The notes below the pieces were generated by a model. That model was not told the origin of the DNA and searched no databases. It saw nothing but the letters and a program-made list of their open reading frames with translations. 64,000 nt of DNA from NCBI GenBank assembly GCA_023439185.1, contig JAEXOR010000011.1, positions 124,001-188,000 of the forward strand, in the 5' to 3' direction. A program made the position numbers and the translations under genes. Shown here in pieces: positions 33,873 through 42,341 of the stretch (the stretch's first letter is position 1; each line of letters starts with the position of its first letter). Origin of the DNA: Bacillota bacterium. GTDB taxonomy: Bacteria > Bacillota > Desulfotomaculia > Desulfotomaculales > Desulfallaceae.

Positions 33873-34421
33873 CTATGTTTTTTCCATGATTACCACTTCA
33901 TCCAAATCGTCGGTTTCCGTCAGCCGCACCGCCACCTCTTCGCGGTGGGAAGTGGGGACGTTCTTGCCGACGTAATCGGCCCTGATAGGAAGTTCCCGGT
34001 GCCCCCGGTCCACCAGCGCGGCCAGTTGAATGTAGCGCGGCCGTCCCAGGTCAATTATAGCGTCCAGGGCCGCCCGGATAGTCCGCCCGGTGAACAGCAC
34101 ATCGTCCACCAGGATCACCCGCTTGCCGGCGATGGGAAAAGCTACTTCCGTCTGCCGCACCACCGGCTGGTGCCCCATGGTGGTCAGGTCGTCCCGGTAA
34201 AGGGTGATATCCAACACCCCCACCGGTACCAGGCTGCCCTCAATTTCCCTGATTTTATCAGCCAGGCGCCGGGCCAGCGGCACCCCCCTCAGACGGATGC
34301 CAATCAGTACCATATCATCGGTACCCTTATTGCGCTCGATAATTTCGTGGGCAATGCGGGTAATTACGCGCCTGATACCGTCGCTGTCCATGATCCGGGC
34401 CTTTTGTTTCCATTCCGCCAC
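33873..34421 (-). CDS. pyrR: PyrR, pyrimidine attenuation regulator/uracil phosphoribosyltransferase
   Basis: 182-aa PyrR from GTG 34421 (GGGGGTG upstream), matching the 181-aa Bacillus protein from end to end. The longer frame from 34511 would run through the leader terminator. The PRPP loop VILVDDVLFTGRTIRAALDA and the RNA-contacting RIAHEIIERN and DITLYRDDLTT stretches are present. It binds pyr mRNA loops in response to UMP and has weak UPRTase activity. Confidence 0.95.
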   Translation of the reverse strand: MAEWKQKARIMDSDGIRRVITRIAHEIIERNKGTDDMVLIGIRLRGVPLARRLADKIREIEGSLVPVGVLDITLYRDDLTTMGHQPVVRQTEVAFPIAGKRVILVDDVLFTGRTIRAALDAIIDLGRPRYIQLAALVDRGHRELPIRADYVGKNVPTSHREEVAVRLTETDDLDEVVIMEKT

Positions 34422-34461
34422 GGCTTGACACCCCCGTAAAAGTGGCCGCAAAAAGCGCGCT

Positions 34462-34550
34462 AAAAAACCTGTCTCACCGGTAAGTTGGCATAGACAGGCA
34501 TAAAAATGCACAAAGATAAATCTATGAACCCTTACCGGCCTCGCGGGACC
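34462..34550 (-). promoter_or_regulatory. PyrR attenuator in the pyrR leader
   Basis: Minus strand: PyrR loop GGTCCCGCGAGGCCGG (34550-34535), then a terminator hairpin with arms CCTGTCT and AGACAGG (34498-34468) followed by six T (34467-34462). The arrangement is the same as before pyrB. Confidence 0.85.
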
Positions 34551-34576
34551 GATTTCAAGGAATTTTCACTGCAACA

Positions 34577-34605
34577 ATACTAACAGATCAACTGCCGGGC
34601 GTCAA
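34577..34605 (-). promoter_or_regulatory. pyr operon promoter
   Basis: Minus strand -35 TTGACG (34605-34600), 17-bp spacer, -10 TAGTAT (34582-34577); transcription would begin about 20 nt before the first PyrR loop. Confidence 0.75.
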
Positions 34606-34692
34606 TCTTTTTTTGTACATGTGCAGCAGAGTGGCGATACCAGGAGTGACATATATTTAGTTATATAAATATTACAGTTATTATTAACTTGT

Positions 34693-34971
34693 TTAAGTCT
34701 GACCCCGGATGCCGAGGAAGATCAGGATGACGCCGGTGACTATGGAAACCATCCCGGGCAGGGAGACTTTGCCCGCCAGTCCCACCAGGCCCAGCGTGGT
34801 AACGCAAATCAGCACCGTGGGTCCCACCATGGCCAGCACCGCGTTGATTTTAAAGGCCATGTCCACGCGGTTGAAATACAGCATCAGCATGGCGGCGGTA
34901 AACTCGATACTGGACGATAAAAAACGCAGCAAAGCCATGGATAATACAATTTTATCAAAGGTAAAAAACAA
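34693..34971 (-). CDS. YqhV-like DUF2619 membrane protein
   Basis: 92-aa protein with three hydrophobic helices, beginning FDKIVLSMALLRFLSSSIEF, typical of the YqhV/DUF2619 family found in sporulating Firmicutes. TTG start behind GGGGGGA. Function unknown; the Bacillus gene lies near the spoIIIA cluster, but no sporulation genes adjoin it here. Confidence 0.75.
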   Translation of the reverse strand: MFFTFDKIVLSMALLRFLSSSIEFTAAMLMLYFNRVDMAFKINAVLAMVGPTVLICVTTLGLVGLAGKVSLPGMVSIVTGVILIFLGIRGQT

Positions 34972-35091
34972 GTTTTATCCCCCCCGTCGGACTAGATATT
35001 TTTTCATATGCCCGGCGGGGGAAATAAATGCATACCGTTAATGGGGCGGAGATAAAATAACCGTGTCGCACCAGGAGGGATTGGATAAAAC

Positions 35092-36402
35092 ATGCAGCCT
35101 AAAAATAGCGCCGCCGTGCTGGCGGCTATTTCCGGCGTTCCATTTATTATGGTTTTGGGCAATTCCATGCTGATCCCGGTTTTGCCGGCCATGAAGCAGA
35201 TTATGAACTTGAGCCAGCTTGAAGTAAGCATGATTATTACCGCTTTTTCCATACCCGGCCTGCTGATCCCCGTGGCCGGATTTTTGTCCGACCGCATCGG
35301 CCGCAAAAAGATCATTATTCCCGGTCTGATCCTGTACGGCCTGGGAGGGATTACCGCCGGGGCGGCGGCGATAATACTGGGTGAAAACGCCTATGCCTGG
35401 GTGCTCGGCGGCCGTGTCATCCAGGGCATCGGCGCCGCCGGCACCACCCCCATCGCCATGGCCCTGACCGGCGATCTTTTCGCGGGGCCCCAGCGCAGCA
35501 AATCACTGGGGTTTGTAGAAGCCTCCAACGGGATGGGCAAAGTGCTGAGTCCGGTATTGGGGGCGGCCATCGGCTTGATTGCCTGGTACGCCGCCTTTAT
35601 ATTTTTTCCCGCCGTTGTGGTGCCCATTGTGATCGGGATGTGGCTTCTGGTCAAAGAGCCTAAAAATGAACGGGAAAAGCAAAGCGTATCCCAGTACGCC
35701 CGGTCCATCAAAAAAGTTTTTCATAAAAAATCAGCCATGCTGCTAACCTCGTTCCTGGGCGGTATGATCGCTTTACTAATTCTCTTCGGCATCTTATTCT
35801 TTCTCAGCGACTACCTGGAAACGGAAGTCGGGATTTTCGGGATCATGAAAGGGTTCGCCCTGGCGGTGCCCGTGCTGTTTATGAGTGCGACGTCCTTTGT
35901 CACCGGCATCTTTTTAAAGAAAAAACTCAAGCTGCTGAAGTGGCTGGCTGTCACCGGACTGGGCCTGATCTCACTTTCATTGATATCGTTAAACTTTTTC
36001 CACAATATCTACTTCTTTTTCGCCGCTATATCAATAACCGGCACCGGCACAGGCTTGCTGCTGCCCTGCCTGAACACCATCATCACCAGTACCGTTGACT
36101 CCGCCGAACGGGGCCTGATTACATCGGTATACGGCAGCGTCCGCTTTCTGGGCGTGGCCGCGGGACCCCCTTTTTTCGGTTATCTGATGGATCAAGGCAA
36201 CGTTTACATGTACTGGGTGGGCGGGGCGCTGGCCGGAATCACCGCGCTGCTGGCTGCTTTTTTGATCCGGGTGCGGGACATGCGCCAGCCGGACAATTCC
36301 GGTAAGACCGGGCAGCCGGAGCCGCCGCCGGTGACGACGGAATTCGTTTTCAGCCCGGCCCGCAAGCCGGAATCAGTCAAAAGTCCAAAGTCTAAAGGCT
36401 AA
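35092..36402 (+). CDS. MFS transporter
   Basis: 436-aa major facilitator with about twelve hydrophobic helices. The loop 2-3 motif GFLSDRIGRKKIIIPG is well formed, and GRVIQGIGAAGTTPIAMAL resembles motif C of drug antiporters. ATG start behind AGGAGGG. The C-terminus from about residue 400 is hydrophilic and proline-rich, and the last codons (ESVKSPKSKG) come from a TCCAAAGTCTAAAG-like repeat. Probably a multidrug or metabolite exporter. Confidence 0.85.
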   Translation: MQPKNSAAVLAAISGVPFIMVLGNSMLIPVLPAMKQIMNLSQLEVSMIITAFSIPGLLIPVAGFLSDRIGRKKIIIPGLILYGLGGITAGAAAIILGENAYAWVLGGRVIQGIGAAGTTPIAMALTGDLFAGPQRSKSLGFVEASNGMGKVLSPVLGAAIGLIAWYAAFIFFPAVVVPIVIGMWLLVKEPKNEREKQSVSQYARSIKKVFHKKSAMLLTSFLGGMIALLILFGILFFLSDYLETEVGIFGIMKGFALAVPVLFMSATSFVTGIFLKKKLKLLKWLAVTGLGLISLSLISLNFFHNIYFFFAAISITGTGTGLLLPCLNTIITSTVDSAERGLITSVYGSVRFLGVAAGPPFFGYLMDQGNVYMYWVGGALAGITALLAAFLIRVRDMRQPDNSGKTGQPEPPPVTTEFVFSPARKPESVKSPKSKG

Positions 36403-36419
36403 AGAACTGCTCGCAGCAC

Positions 36420-36447
36420 TTGACAAAATTATTATCAATGATAATAT
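36420..36447 (+). promoter_or_regulatory. promoter of the c-di-GMP-riboswitch transcript
   Basis: -35 TTGACA (36420-36425), 16-bp spacer, -10 TAATAT (36442-36447). The aptamer begins about 55 nt downstream. Confidence 0.75.
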
Positions 36448-36503
36448 TGGAATCACATAGAAATTAAGGAAAAATAATTACCAAAATAAGTTAATTTGTT
36501 TGA

Positions 36504-36583
36504 TCGGGGCAAACCATGCCGAAAGGATGGGGCGCAAAGCCACGAGTCTAAGGTCCGGGGGACTATGATCGTCGGGTTGCCAG
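36504..36583 (+). ncRNA. c-di-GMP-I (GEMM-I) riboswitch
   Basis: Matches the GEMM-I consensus through GGCAAACCATGCCGAAAGG, the GGCGCAAAGCCACGAGTCTA core and the closing GATCGTCGGGTTGCC. The GAAA tetraloop and its receptor-like segment are both present. It lies in the 327-nt leader (36403-36729) of a secreted-protein gene and is followed by a terminator. Confidence 0.93.
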
Positions 36584-36616
36584 CGAACTGGTGCGGGTTT
36601 TAAGAGGACAAGGGAA

Positions 36617-36659
36617 CCTGTTCCGGGATGCTTAAAAGCAGCCGGAACAGGGTTTTTTT
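36617..36659 (+). terminator. riboswitch expression-platform terminator
   Basis: Arms CCTGTTCCGG (36617-36626) and CCGGAACAGG (36642-36651), inner TGCTT/AAGCA pairing, then seven T. It stands between the aptamer and the coding start. Whether c-di-GMP turns transcription on or off cannot be read with certainty. Confidence 0.88.
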
Positions 36660-36729
36660 GTATTTTAGGCATTATGCGCTGAAGATGCTGAATGAGCGTG
36701 CTTTTCTTGTTTCTAACGGAGGTATCAGC

Positions 36730-37608
36730 ATGTTAAGACGGCTGCAAAGTTTCATTTCATTTTTTTGTAGCCTGATTATCTGCGCGGGCTTGATAGCAAT
36801 CACCGGAGCCGATGCCAGGGGCGCGGCCTGTACCGGTTTGTGCGAAACCGGCTCTTTCAGATTTATCATCCCGGTATATAATAACCCGGGACTGACGGAA
36901 ATACGGACCACCTTGAAGGGCCAAATCCGACGGCAGGATATTTTTATGGTGGTTTCAGGCAATTTTAACACCCTTGACATAGACTGGCTGGACAAAACCG
37001 CGGGCATATTAAGGGAGGAATTTCCCGACTCCCTGATACTGGTGGGAACCGGTGGTCTGGACAACATATCTGCCATCGCGGATAGGATGGCAACCCCTAT
37101 TGACGGGATGGCATACATCTATGAGCCAGGCCAGCCCTATGCTCCCGAGTTTGATTGGGACTTCGGCGTCACTACGGCCAATTTCGGGCAGGCGGCGGAA
37201 ATTCTGCGCAGCAGGGAGCTGCTTTTTGTTGGCGTCCCCACCGGCCGTCCGGTACAACAAGCCCAACTGCAGAAATACCGGTGGGATTACAGCAGCTTGG
37301 GCGGCATGACAAACCATCTGCTTGTGCAAACCCAGACCTATGCCCTGAAGGGAACCACAGAGTACAGACAGGCCCTGGAAAAGCTGATCACGCAGTACGA
37401 TATGAAAAAGAAACCCCTTAATATGTTCCCCCAGATAACCGTGGACACGAATTCCCCCAATGGCGTGGAAGTGAGCCGCGCCGTGAAATGTTCAAAAATT
37501 GCCGTTGATCAAGGGTTTAACGGCATGCTGGTGTGGTGGTCGCCCAGACAAAGCGGGGCCATGCTTGACTACATGCGTAAGATGGGCCGGCAAATTCCCA
37601 CTAAATGA
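36730..37608 (+). CDS. secreted protein under c-di-GMP riboswitch control, GH-like
   Basis: 292-aa protein started at ATG 36730 behind ACGGAGGT; the longer frame begins inside the terminator. A signal peptide (about 1-32, FISFFCSLIICAGLIAITGA then DARG) precedes the mature domain. FIIPVYNNP, MVVSGNFNT, LILVGTGGLD and MLVWWSPRQSG segments suggest an alpha/beta barrel like spherulin-4 or related glycosidases, but I see no certain catalytic residues. Next genes are a polysaccharide synthase and a nucleotide-sugar enzyme, so a role in exopolysaccharide trimming or export fits. Confidence 0.7.
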   Translation: MLRRLQSFISFFCSLIICAGLIAITGADARGAACTGLCETGSFRFIIPVYNNPGLTEIRTTLKGQIRRQDIFMVVSGNFNTLDIDWLDKTAGILREEFPDSLILVGTGGLDNISAIADRMATPIDGMAYIYEPGQPYAPEFDWDFGVTTANFGQAAEILRSRELLFVGVPTGRPVQQAQLQKYRWDYSSLGGMTNHLLVQTQTYALKGTTEYRQALEKLITQYDMKKKPLNMFPQITVDTNSPNGVEVSRAVKCSKIAVDQGFNGMLVWWSPRQSGAMLDYMRKMGRQIPTK

Positions 37609-37635
37609 ATATCCAATTAGTATTAAAAAACGTTT

Positions 37636-37667
37636 AAAGCTGCGGAAATAATTCCGGAGCTTTTTTT
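37636..37667 (+). terminator. terminator between secreted-protein and synthase genes
   Basis: Arms AAAGCTGCGGAA and TTCCGGAGCTTT with an ATAA loop and T run. The stem is short, so partial read-through into the synthase gene is possible; no clear separate promoter was found for that gene. Confidence 0.7.
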
Positions 37668-37786
37668 GCGTGCAAATTAATTTAATACCAAAATTACTAA
37701 TATTCAATTATTGAAACAGGCCTGCTGTTAAGCTAATCTATAAAGGTGTCTGGTCAAAACCCTTGTGGCGGGGAGTTGGTGACAAA

Positions 37787-39607
37787 ATGTCCGTTCCACC
37801 AAACGCCTTTCAGGCCTACGCCTCGGTGGACAGCGCTCCCCGGGGCTTTGCCGTGGACAGGCCTGGTTATATTTGCCCCTTGTTTCTGTTAATGTTTAGC
37901 CTGGTTTCAATATGGCTGCTGCTATTCCCCGGACTGGATTTTTATTACGCCCAATTGCTGGGCAAACTGACCGGCCTTGATATGACCGCGCCTGTCAAAT
38001 TGCAATTCAGACTGTTCTTTATGTCCTTCGCTTTAACTTTTTGGCTGTTTTGCGCCGGCTCATTGATTAAGCGGTTCAAACTATTAGGGCTTATGGTGTT
38101 GCTCTGCGCCGCGGCCATTTTGTTATCGGATCTATTTATGCTGTTCCTGATCAGGTTTAACGGCCCCGGCCCCTTTTCCCTGACCGGCAACATATTCAGC
38201 GGTTACATGGCATTGCTGGCCATTGCCTGTTCGATTACCAGTCAGATAAATCTGCCCGGGGGAGTGGTGGTGCGGACAAGGGTAAAAAGGCATTTTCACT
38301 ACAATCTGAAATTCCTTTTATCTGTCACGGCGGCGGTTTTAATATCCGTCCTCCTGCTGACCTTTATGTCCGGCGAAATTGATGGCCTGAGAAATATCAG
38401 CCTGCTGGGCGGCCTGGGGCCGGGTTTGCTGTTGTTTAGCCCGGTTTTAATGCTGATCCTGTTTTTTCTCAACCCGCCCGGCAAACAAACCGCCGGAGAA
38501 CCCGGAGATTTTCCCCCTGCGGCCTTCCTGGTGACGGCCTTAAATGAAGAAAGGCATATCGCCGATTGTATTCGCAGCCTGGATGAGGCGGCGGCCGTGT
38601 ACCCGGGAAACGCGCGGTTATACCTGATTGACAACGGCTCCGCGGACAACACCTGCGCCATAGCAAAACGTGAAATGGAGCAATGCCGCGCCCTAAAGGG
38701 GACGCTGCTGCAATGTCCCATACCGGGTAAGGCCCACGCCCTGAACTTCGGACTCAGGCACATAGACGAAGAGATACTAATCCGGGTTGACGCCGACACC
38801 AGGATCAAAAGCGATACCCTGGTTAAAACAGCGGCTCATTTTTCCGATCCCGGCGTGGGGGGCGTGGGAGGCATCCCCCTGCCCAAAGACCCCGCCAAAC
38901 CAATTTCCCGGATGCGCAGTGTGGAGGTATATTACAATATAGGTTTTATGCGCCGGGGGCATATGGCGGTGGACACGGTGATGGTTATACCCGGCATAAT
39001 GTCCGCCTACAGGCGCTCTTTGCTTGAAGAACTGGGGGGCTTTTGCCAGGGCTTAAACGGTGAAGACACCGATATAACCGTGCGTGTGGGCCGTCTGGGA
39101 TACCGGATTGTGGTGGACCCCGGCATCGAAGCCTATTCGGAAGTACCGGAATCTCTGGCCCACCTGCGTGAGCAGCGCCTGCGCTGGAGCAGAAGCTTCC
39201 TCCATGTTTTCGCCCGCAATAAATCGGCTATCAGAATGCTGCAGGGGGTCAGGGGCTGCTGGGTGCTGCCTATGGGCTTCATCGCCATCTTCAGGCGTAC
39301 CTTTGTGATACCCATTATCTTATATGCCCTGCTGACCATGATATTTGCTCCCGCCGCGCTGTATCTCCGTGACGGAGCGGCCATTGGCTCACTCATTGCG
39401 GGACCTGCCTTGATCATGACCATCGTTGTATTGCTGGCTTACCGAAGATTTGACTTGCTGCCGCATGTCCCGTCTTACCTTGTTTTAAGACTGATGCGGG
39501 CCTATATTGCCCTGGATATGCTCTTTACATTGTCCCTGAAGGAATCAGTGGCGACCCCGGCTTCCAGGCACCACGACCAAAGACTGATTATGACTGGGGA
39601 GGGTTGA
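37787..39607 (+). CDS. processive GT2 glycosyltransferase (polysaccharide synthase)
   Basis: 606-aa membrane enzyme from ATG 37787, behind GGGGAG. Five hydrophobic helices (about 20-230) precede a GT-2 domain. DADTR holds the metal-binding DxD, GEDTD the catalytic acid region, and EQRLRW is the QxxRW motif of processive beta-glycosyltransferases such as cellulose and hyaluronan synthases. Two or three more helices close the protein. It abuts the epimerase gene by 2 nt. It is likely to make and secrete a polysaccharide. Confidence 0.88.
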   Translation: MSVPPNAFQAYASVDSAPRGFAVDRPGYICPLFLLMFSLVSIWLLLFPGLDFYYAQLLGKLTGLDMTAPVKLQFRLFFMSFALTFWLFCAGSLIKRFKLLGLMVLLCAAAILLSDLFMLFLIRFNGPGPFSLTGNIFSGYMALLAIACSITSQINLPGGVVVRTRVKRHFHYNLKFLLSVTAAVLISVLLLTFMSGEIDGLRNISLLGGLGPGLLLFSPVLMLILFFLNPPGKQTAGEPGDFPPAAFLVTALNEERHIADCIRSLDEAAAVYPGNARLYLIDNGSADNTCAIAKREMEQCRALKGTLLQCPIPGKAHALNFGLRHIDEEILIRVDADTRIKSDTLVKTAAHFSDPGVGGVGGIPLPKDPAKPISRMRSVEVYYNIGFMRRGHMAVDTVMVIPGIMSAYRRSLLEELGGFCQGLNGEDTDITVRVGRLGYRIVVDPGIEAYSEVPESLAHLREQRLRWSRSFLHVFARNKSAIRMLQGVRGCWVLPMGFIAIFRRTFVIPIILYALLTMIFAPAALYLRDGAAIGSLIAGPALIMTIVVLLAYRRFDLLPHVPSYLVLRLMRAYIALDMLFTLSLKESVATPASRHHDQRLIMTGEG

Positions 39608-39609
39608 TA

Positions 39610-40815
39610 ATGAAAGTTATTGTTCTTGGCGGCGACGGATTCTGCGGCTGGCCCACAGCCCTTCATCTGTCGGCCCACGGTTTCGAGGTGGTCATCGTGG
39701 ACAATCTATCCCGGCGGAATATAGATAACGAGCTGGAGTGCGGCTCACTCACTCCCATCCGGCCCATGGGCGTGCGCCTTAAAGCTTGGCGTGAAATCAC
39801 CGGGCGGGAAATAAAATTCTTTAACTTCGACGTGGCCAGAGACTACGCCGGACTGCTGGATCTATTGCGCCACTTCAAGCCTGACGCGGTGGTGCACTTC
39901 GCCGAGCAGCGTTCGGCGCCCTATTCCATGAAAAGCTCCAGACACAAGCGTTACACCGTTGACAACAATATCAACGCCACCAACAATCTGATGGCCGCCA
40001 TTGTTGAAAGCGGTCTGGACATACATGTGGCGCACCTGGGCACCATGGGCGTTTACGGTTACGGCACCGCCGGCGTGAAAATCCCCGAGGGCTATTTAAA
40101 GGTTAAAGTGGAAACCGACCATGGTGGGCTGATTGAAAGGGAAATCCTCTATCCGGCCAGTCCCGGCAGTGTTTATCATCTGAGCAAGACCCAGGATCAG
40201 TTGATTTTTCAATATTACAATCAGAATGACGGGGTGCGGGTTACAGACCTGCACCAGGGTATCGTATGGGGCACTCAGACCGGGCACACCAAACTGGATG
40301 AGCGCCTGATCAACCGTTTTGATTATGATGGTGATTATGGCACGGTGCTGAACCGTTTTCTAATGCAGGCGGCCATCGGTTATCCCCTGACGGTGCATGG
40401 CACCGGCGGACAAACCCGCGCCTTTATCCATATCCAGGACACCGTCCGATGCATTGAGCTGGCGCTGAAAAATCCCCCCGCCCGCAGGGAGCGGGTGAAG
40501 ATCTTCAATCAGATGACCGAAACCCACCGGGTGCGCGATTTGGCCAAAATTGTCTCGGATTTAACGGGGGTTTCTATAAATTATATTCCCAACCCCCGCA
40601 ACGAGGCCGAGGAAAATGAGCTCTTTGTGGAAAACAGGCAGTTCCTGGACCTTGGTCTAGCTCCGGTCACCCTGGCCGCCGGTTTGATGGACGAGGTAAC
40701 TGAAATTGCCGGGAAATATGCCCACCGGTGCGCAATAGATAAAATCCCCTGCACATCCAGGTGGCGCAAAGGGGAAAGCAGGATTAGAATCAAAAAATCA
40801 AAACTGGCCATGTAG
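39610..40815 (+). CDS. UDP-sulfoquinovose synthase-like epimerase
   Basis: 401-aa extended SDR from ATG 39610, 6 nt after GGGGAGGG. GGDGFCGWPTALHLS is the SQD1 version of the NAD motif, and NLSRRNIDNELECGSLTPI and HFAEQRSAPYSMK match SQD1 closely. T145, Y189, H190 and K193 align with the plant SQD1 catalytic Thr, Tyr, sulfite-binding His and Lys. SQD1 makes UDP-sulfoquinovose from UDP-glucose and sulfite. Beside a QxxRW synthase this suggests a sulfosugar polymer rather than a plastid-type lipid. Confidence 0.85.
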   Translation: MKVIVLGGDGFCGWPTALHLSAHGFEVVIVDNLSRRNIDNELECGSLTPIRPMGVRLKAWREITGREIKFFNFDVARDYAGLLDLLRHFKPDAVVHFAEQRSAPYSMKSSRHKRYTVDNNINATNNLMAAIVESGLDIHVAHLGTMGVYGYGTAGVKIPEGYLKVKVETDHGGLIEREILYPASPGSVYHLSKTQDQLIFQYYNQNDGVRVTDLHQGIVWGTQTGHTKLDERLINRFDYDGDYGTVLNRFLMQAAIGYPLTVHGTGGQTRAFIHIQDTVRCIELALKNPPARRERVKIFNQMTETHRVRDLAKIVSDLTGVSINYIPNPRNEAEENELFVENRQFLDLGLAPVTLAAGLMDEVTEIAGKYAHRCAIDKIPCTSRWRKGESRIRIKKSKLAM

Positions 40816-40824
40816 TATTAAGGG

Positions 40825-42081
40825 TCATCGGCCTATATCCGTTACAGTGCCGATGAAGATGGGCAGATTCGTATCGCAGTCGATGAGCATGTAGACAAAC
40901 GGCCGGTCCAGGTATACTGTTTTTGGTTCATCCAACAATGCGCCGGTCATCTGCATTTCCACCGCGGTGGCCGCGCCCGCTTTTGTACCTTTTTCATCCA
41001 CGGCGATGTAGGTCTTATGGAGCACCCGGCTGATAAAGATATTACCAGCCTCAGATTTGCCAAGTCCCCTAAAATCGGCGCTATCCGCATCGAAAGCATC
41101 CGTTATGCCCATAGCTTTGAGACTATCGCTCATTTCTACGGCGTATTCGTTTTCAAACTTGGGGAGCGCGGTTTTTACCTCGACATTCTGCGCGTTGTTA
41201 AGGGTGCTCATAAGGCTGTCGCCGGTAAGAGAAGCGATATAATCAGCAACGGAGACGCCCTCGTTCGGCAGCAGGGCGGCAAAGGCGTATTTCCGGTCGG
41301 CGTAATATTTGAGAAAGCCTGTGGCGTTGCCGTCGTCCAGATACCGGCGCTCGGTGTTATACATCATCTCCACGTCCCGCGTTGCCCCGGATTCCGTCGT
41401 GAAGGCGCTGTCCCTTACCTGATCTTCCCTGTAGATATCCGCCCACTCGGCGTCGAAGGCCAGAGCGTTGATGAGATACATAACGGCCTCGCCCGGGATC
41501 TCATCGAGGATGTTTTCGATCATGCCGTCCGTGTTGTCGCTGACCCAGGCGTTGATATCCTTCAGCGTGGTTTTGTCAAAAGCTGCTTTGTAGATGGAAG
41601 CGCCGTAATAATCGGCGTTTGTCTGGAGAAAATCCTTTTTCACCGTCAGGTTTTTGTCGTCCCTGAACCAAATAGAATTGGCGACACTGACCTTATACTT
41701 ATCGTCCGACGGCAGGTTTTCCAGATAAGTGTGCAGGTAGTCGTTGAGTTCCGGAATGTTAAGGCCGAACGCATCCTCCAGCTGCGCCAGCGTCGCGCCC
41801 TCGGCGCCGTTGGCCGTCATGGCGAGGGCGCATAGCACGGAAATAGGAGAGACAAGTGTGTTTTCTTCGGGAGCCACGTTGTTTTGTAACAGCTTTACAG
41901 CAAAGTTTGCGATTGCCCCGGAGTTATCGCCGGCCAAATCTGCATCGGCGTTTATGGTGTTGGCTTTCACGCCGGACATCAGGTCCGCGGCCTGTGCGGA
42001 TACCCCGCAGCCGGAGAGAGAAAACGGTGTGGAAAGCAACAGCATGAAGCCAAGCACCCCCGCGATCATTCGTTTTTTCAT
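40825..42081 (-). CDS. lipoprotein serpin
   Basis: 418-aa serine protease inhibitor with a lipobox signal (FSLSGCG). The serpin fold is evident: NSIWFRDD, the breach segment, and the hinge EKGTKAGAATAVEMQ of the reactive loop. The small residues of the hinge are conserved, so it should be a true inhibitor by loop insertion. The following FVYMLIDCDTNLPIFIG forms the C-terminal strands. Surface-anchored, it would guard against host or competitor proteases. Convergent with the epimerase gene, 10 nt apart. Confidence 0.9.
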   Translation of the reverse strand: MKKRMIAGVLGFMLLLSTPFSLSGCGVSAQAADLMSGVKANTINADADLAGDNSGAIANFAVKLLQNNVAPEENTLVSPISVLCALAMTANGAEGATLAQLEDAFGLNIPELNDYLHTYLENLPSDDKYKVSVANSIWFRDDKNLTVKKDFLQTNADYYGASIYKAAFDKTTLKDINAWVSDNTDGMIENILDEIPGEAVMYLINALAFDAEWADIYREDQVRDSAFTTESGATRDVEMMYNTERRYLDDGNATGFLKYYADRKYAFAALLPNEGVSVADYIASLTGDSLMSTLNNAQNVEVKTALPKFENEYAVEMSDSLKAMGITDAFDADSADFRGLGKSEAGNIFISRVLHKTYIAVDEKGTKAGAATAVEMQMTGALLDEPKTVYLDRPFVYMLIDCDTNLPIFIGTVTDIGR

Positions 42082-42170
42082 ATTGACGCTCCTTTCAAAT
42101 AATCTATTTACTAGTCATTGGACGAAAATTCCGGGGAAGTTGTTCCTAATCAGCCTTTTTTAATATAAAC

Positions 42171-42208
42171 CTGGGCCCCGTGAAAATCGAGATTTTCACG
42201 GGGCCCAG
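42171..42208. repeat. 38-bp near-perfect palindrome
   Basis: 18-bp arms CTGGGCCCCGTGAAAATC and GATTTTCACGGGGCCCAG separated by GA. It lies between the divergent serpin and TetR genes and has no T run on either strand. Confidence 0.75.
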
Positions 42209-42276
42209 CGGCGCCATGACGGATTTATTATGTCTGTTTTGCCGACACGCAGGATACGAGGGCAGTACATCTTTCC

Positions 42277-42329
42277 ATTGACTAATTTAGTCAATGGCAT
42301 TACAATGAAAATTGACTAGAACAGTCAAT
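42277..42329 (+). promoter_or_regulatory. tetR-1 promoter with two 19-bp operators
   Basis: Promoter TTGACT (42278-42283), 17-bp spacer, TACAAT (42301-42306). Operator 1, ATTGACTAATTTAGTCAAT (42277-42295), covers the -35; operator 2, ATTGACTAGAACAGTCAAT (42311-42329), follows the -10. The shared dyad ATTGACT/AGTCAAT indicates autorepression. Confidence 0.85.
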
Positions 42330-42341
42330 GAGGTGATGATG

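Noticed and set aside
34422..34511. N-terminal extension of pyrR to 34511
   Set aside because: It would cover the leader terminator; GTG 34421 has a good site and gives the family length.
36628..36729. N-terminal extension of the secreted protein
   Set aside because: It begins inside the riboswitch terminator; ATG 36730 has ACGGAGGT and starts a signal peptide.
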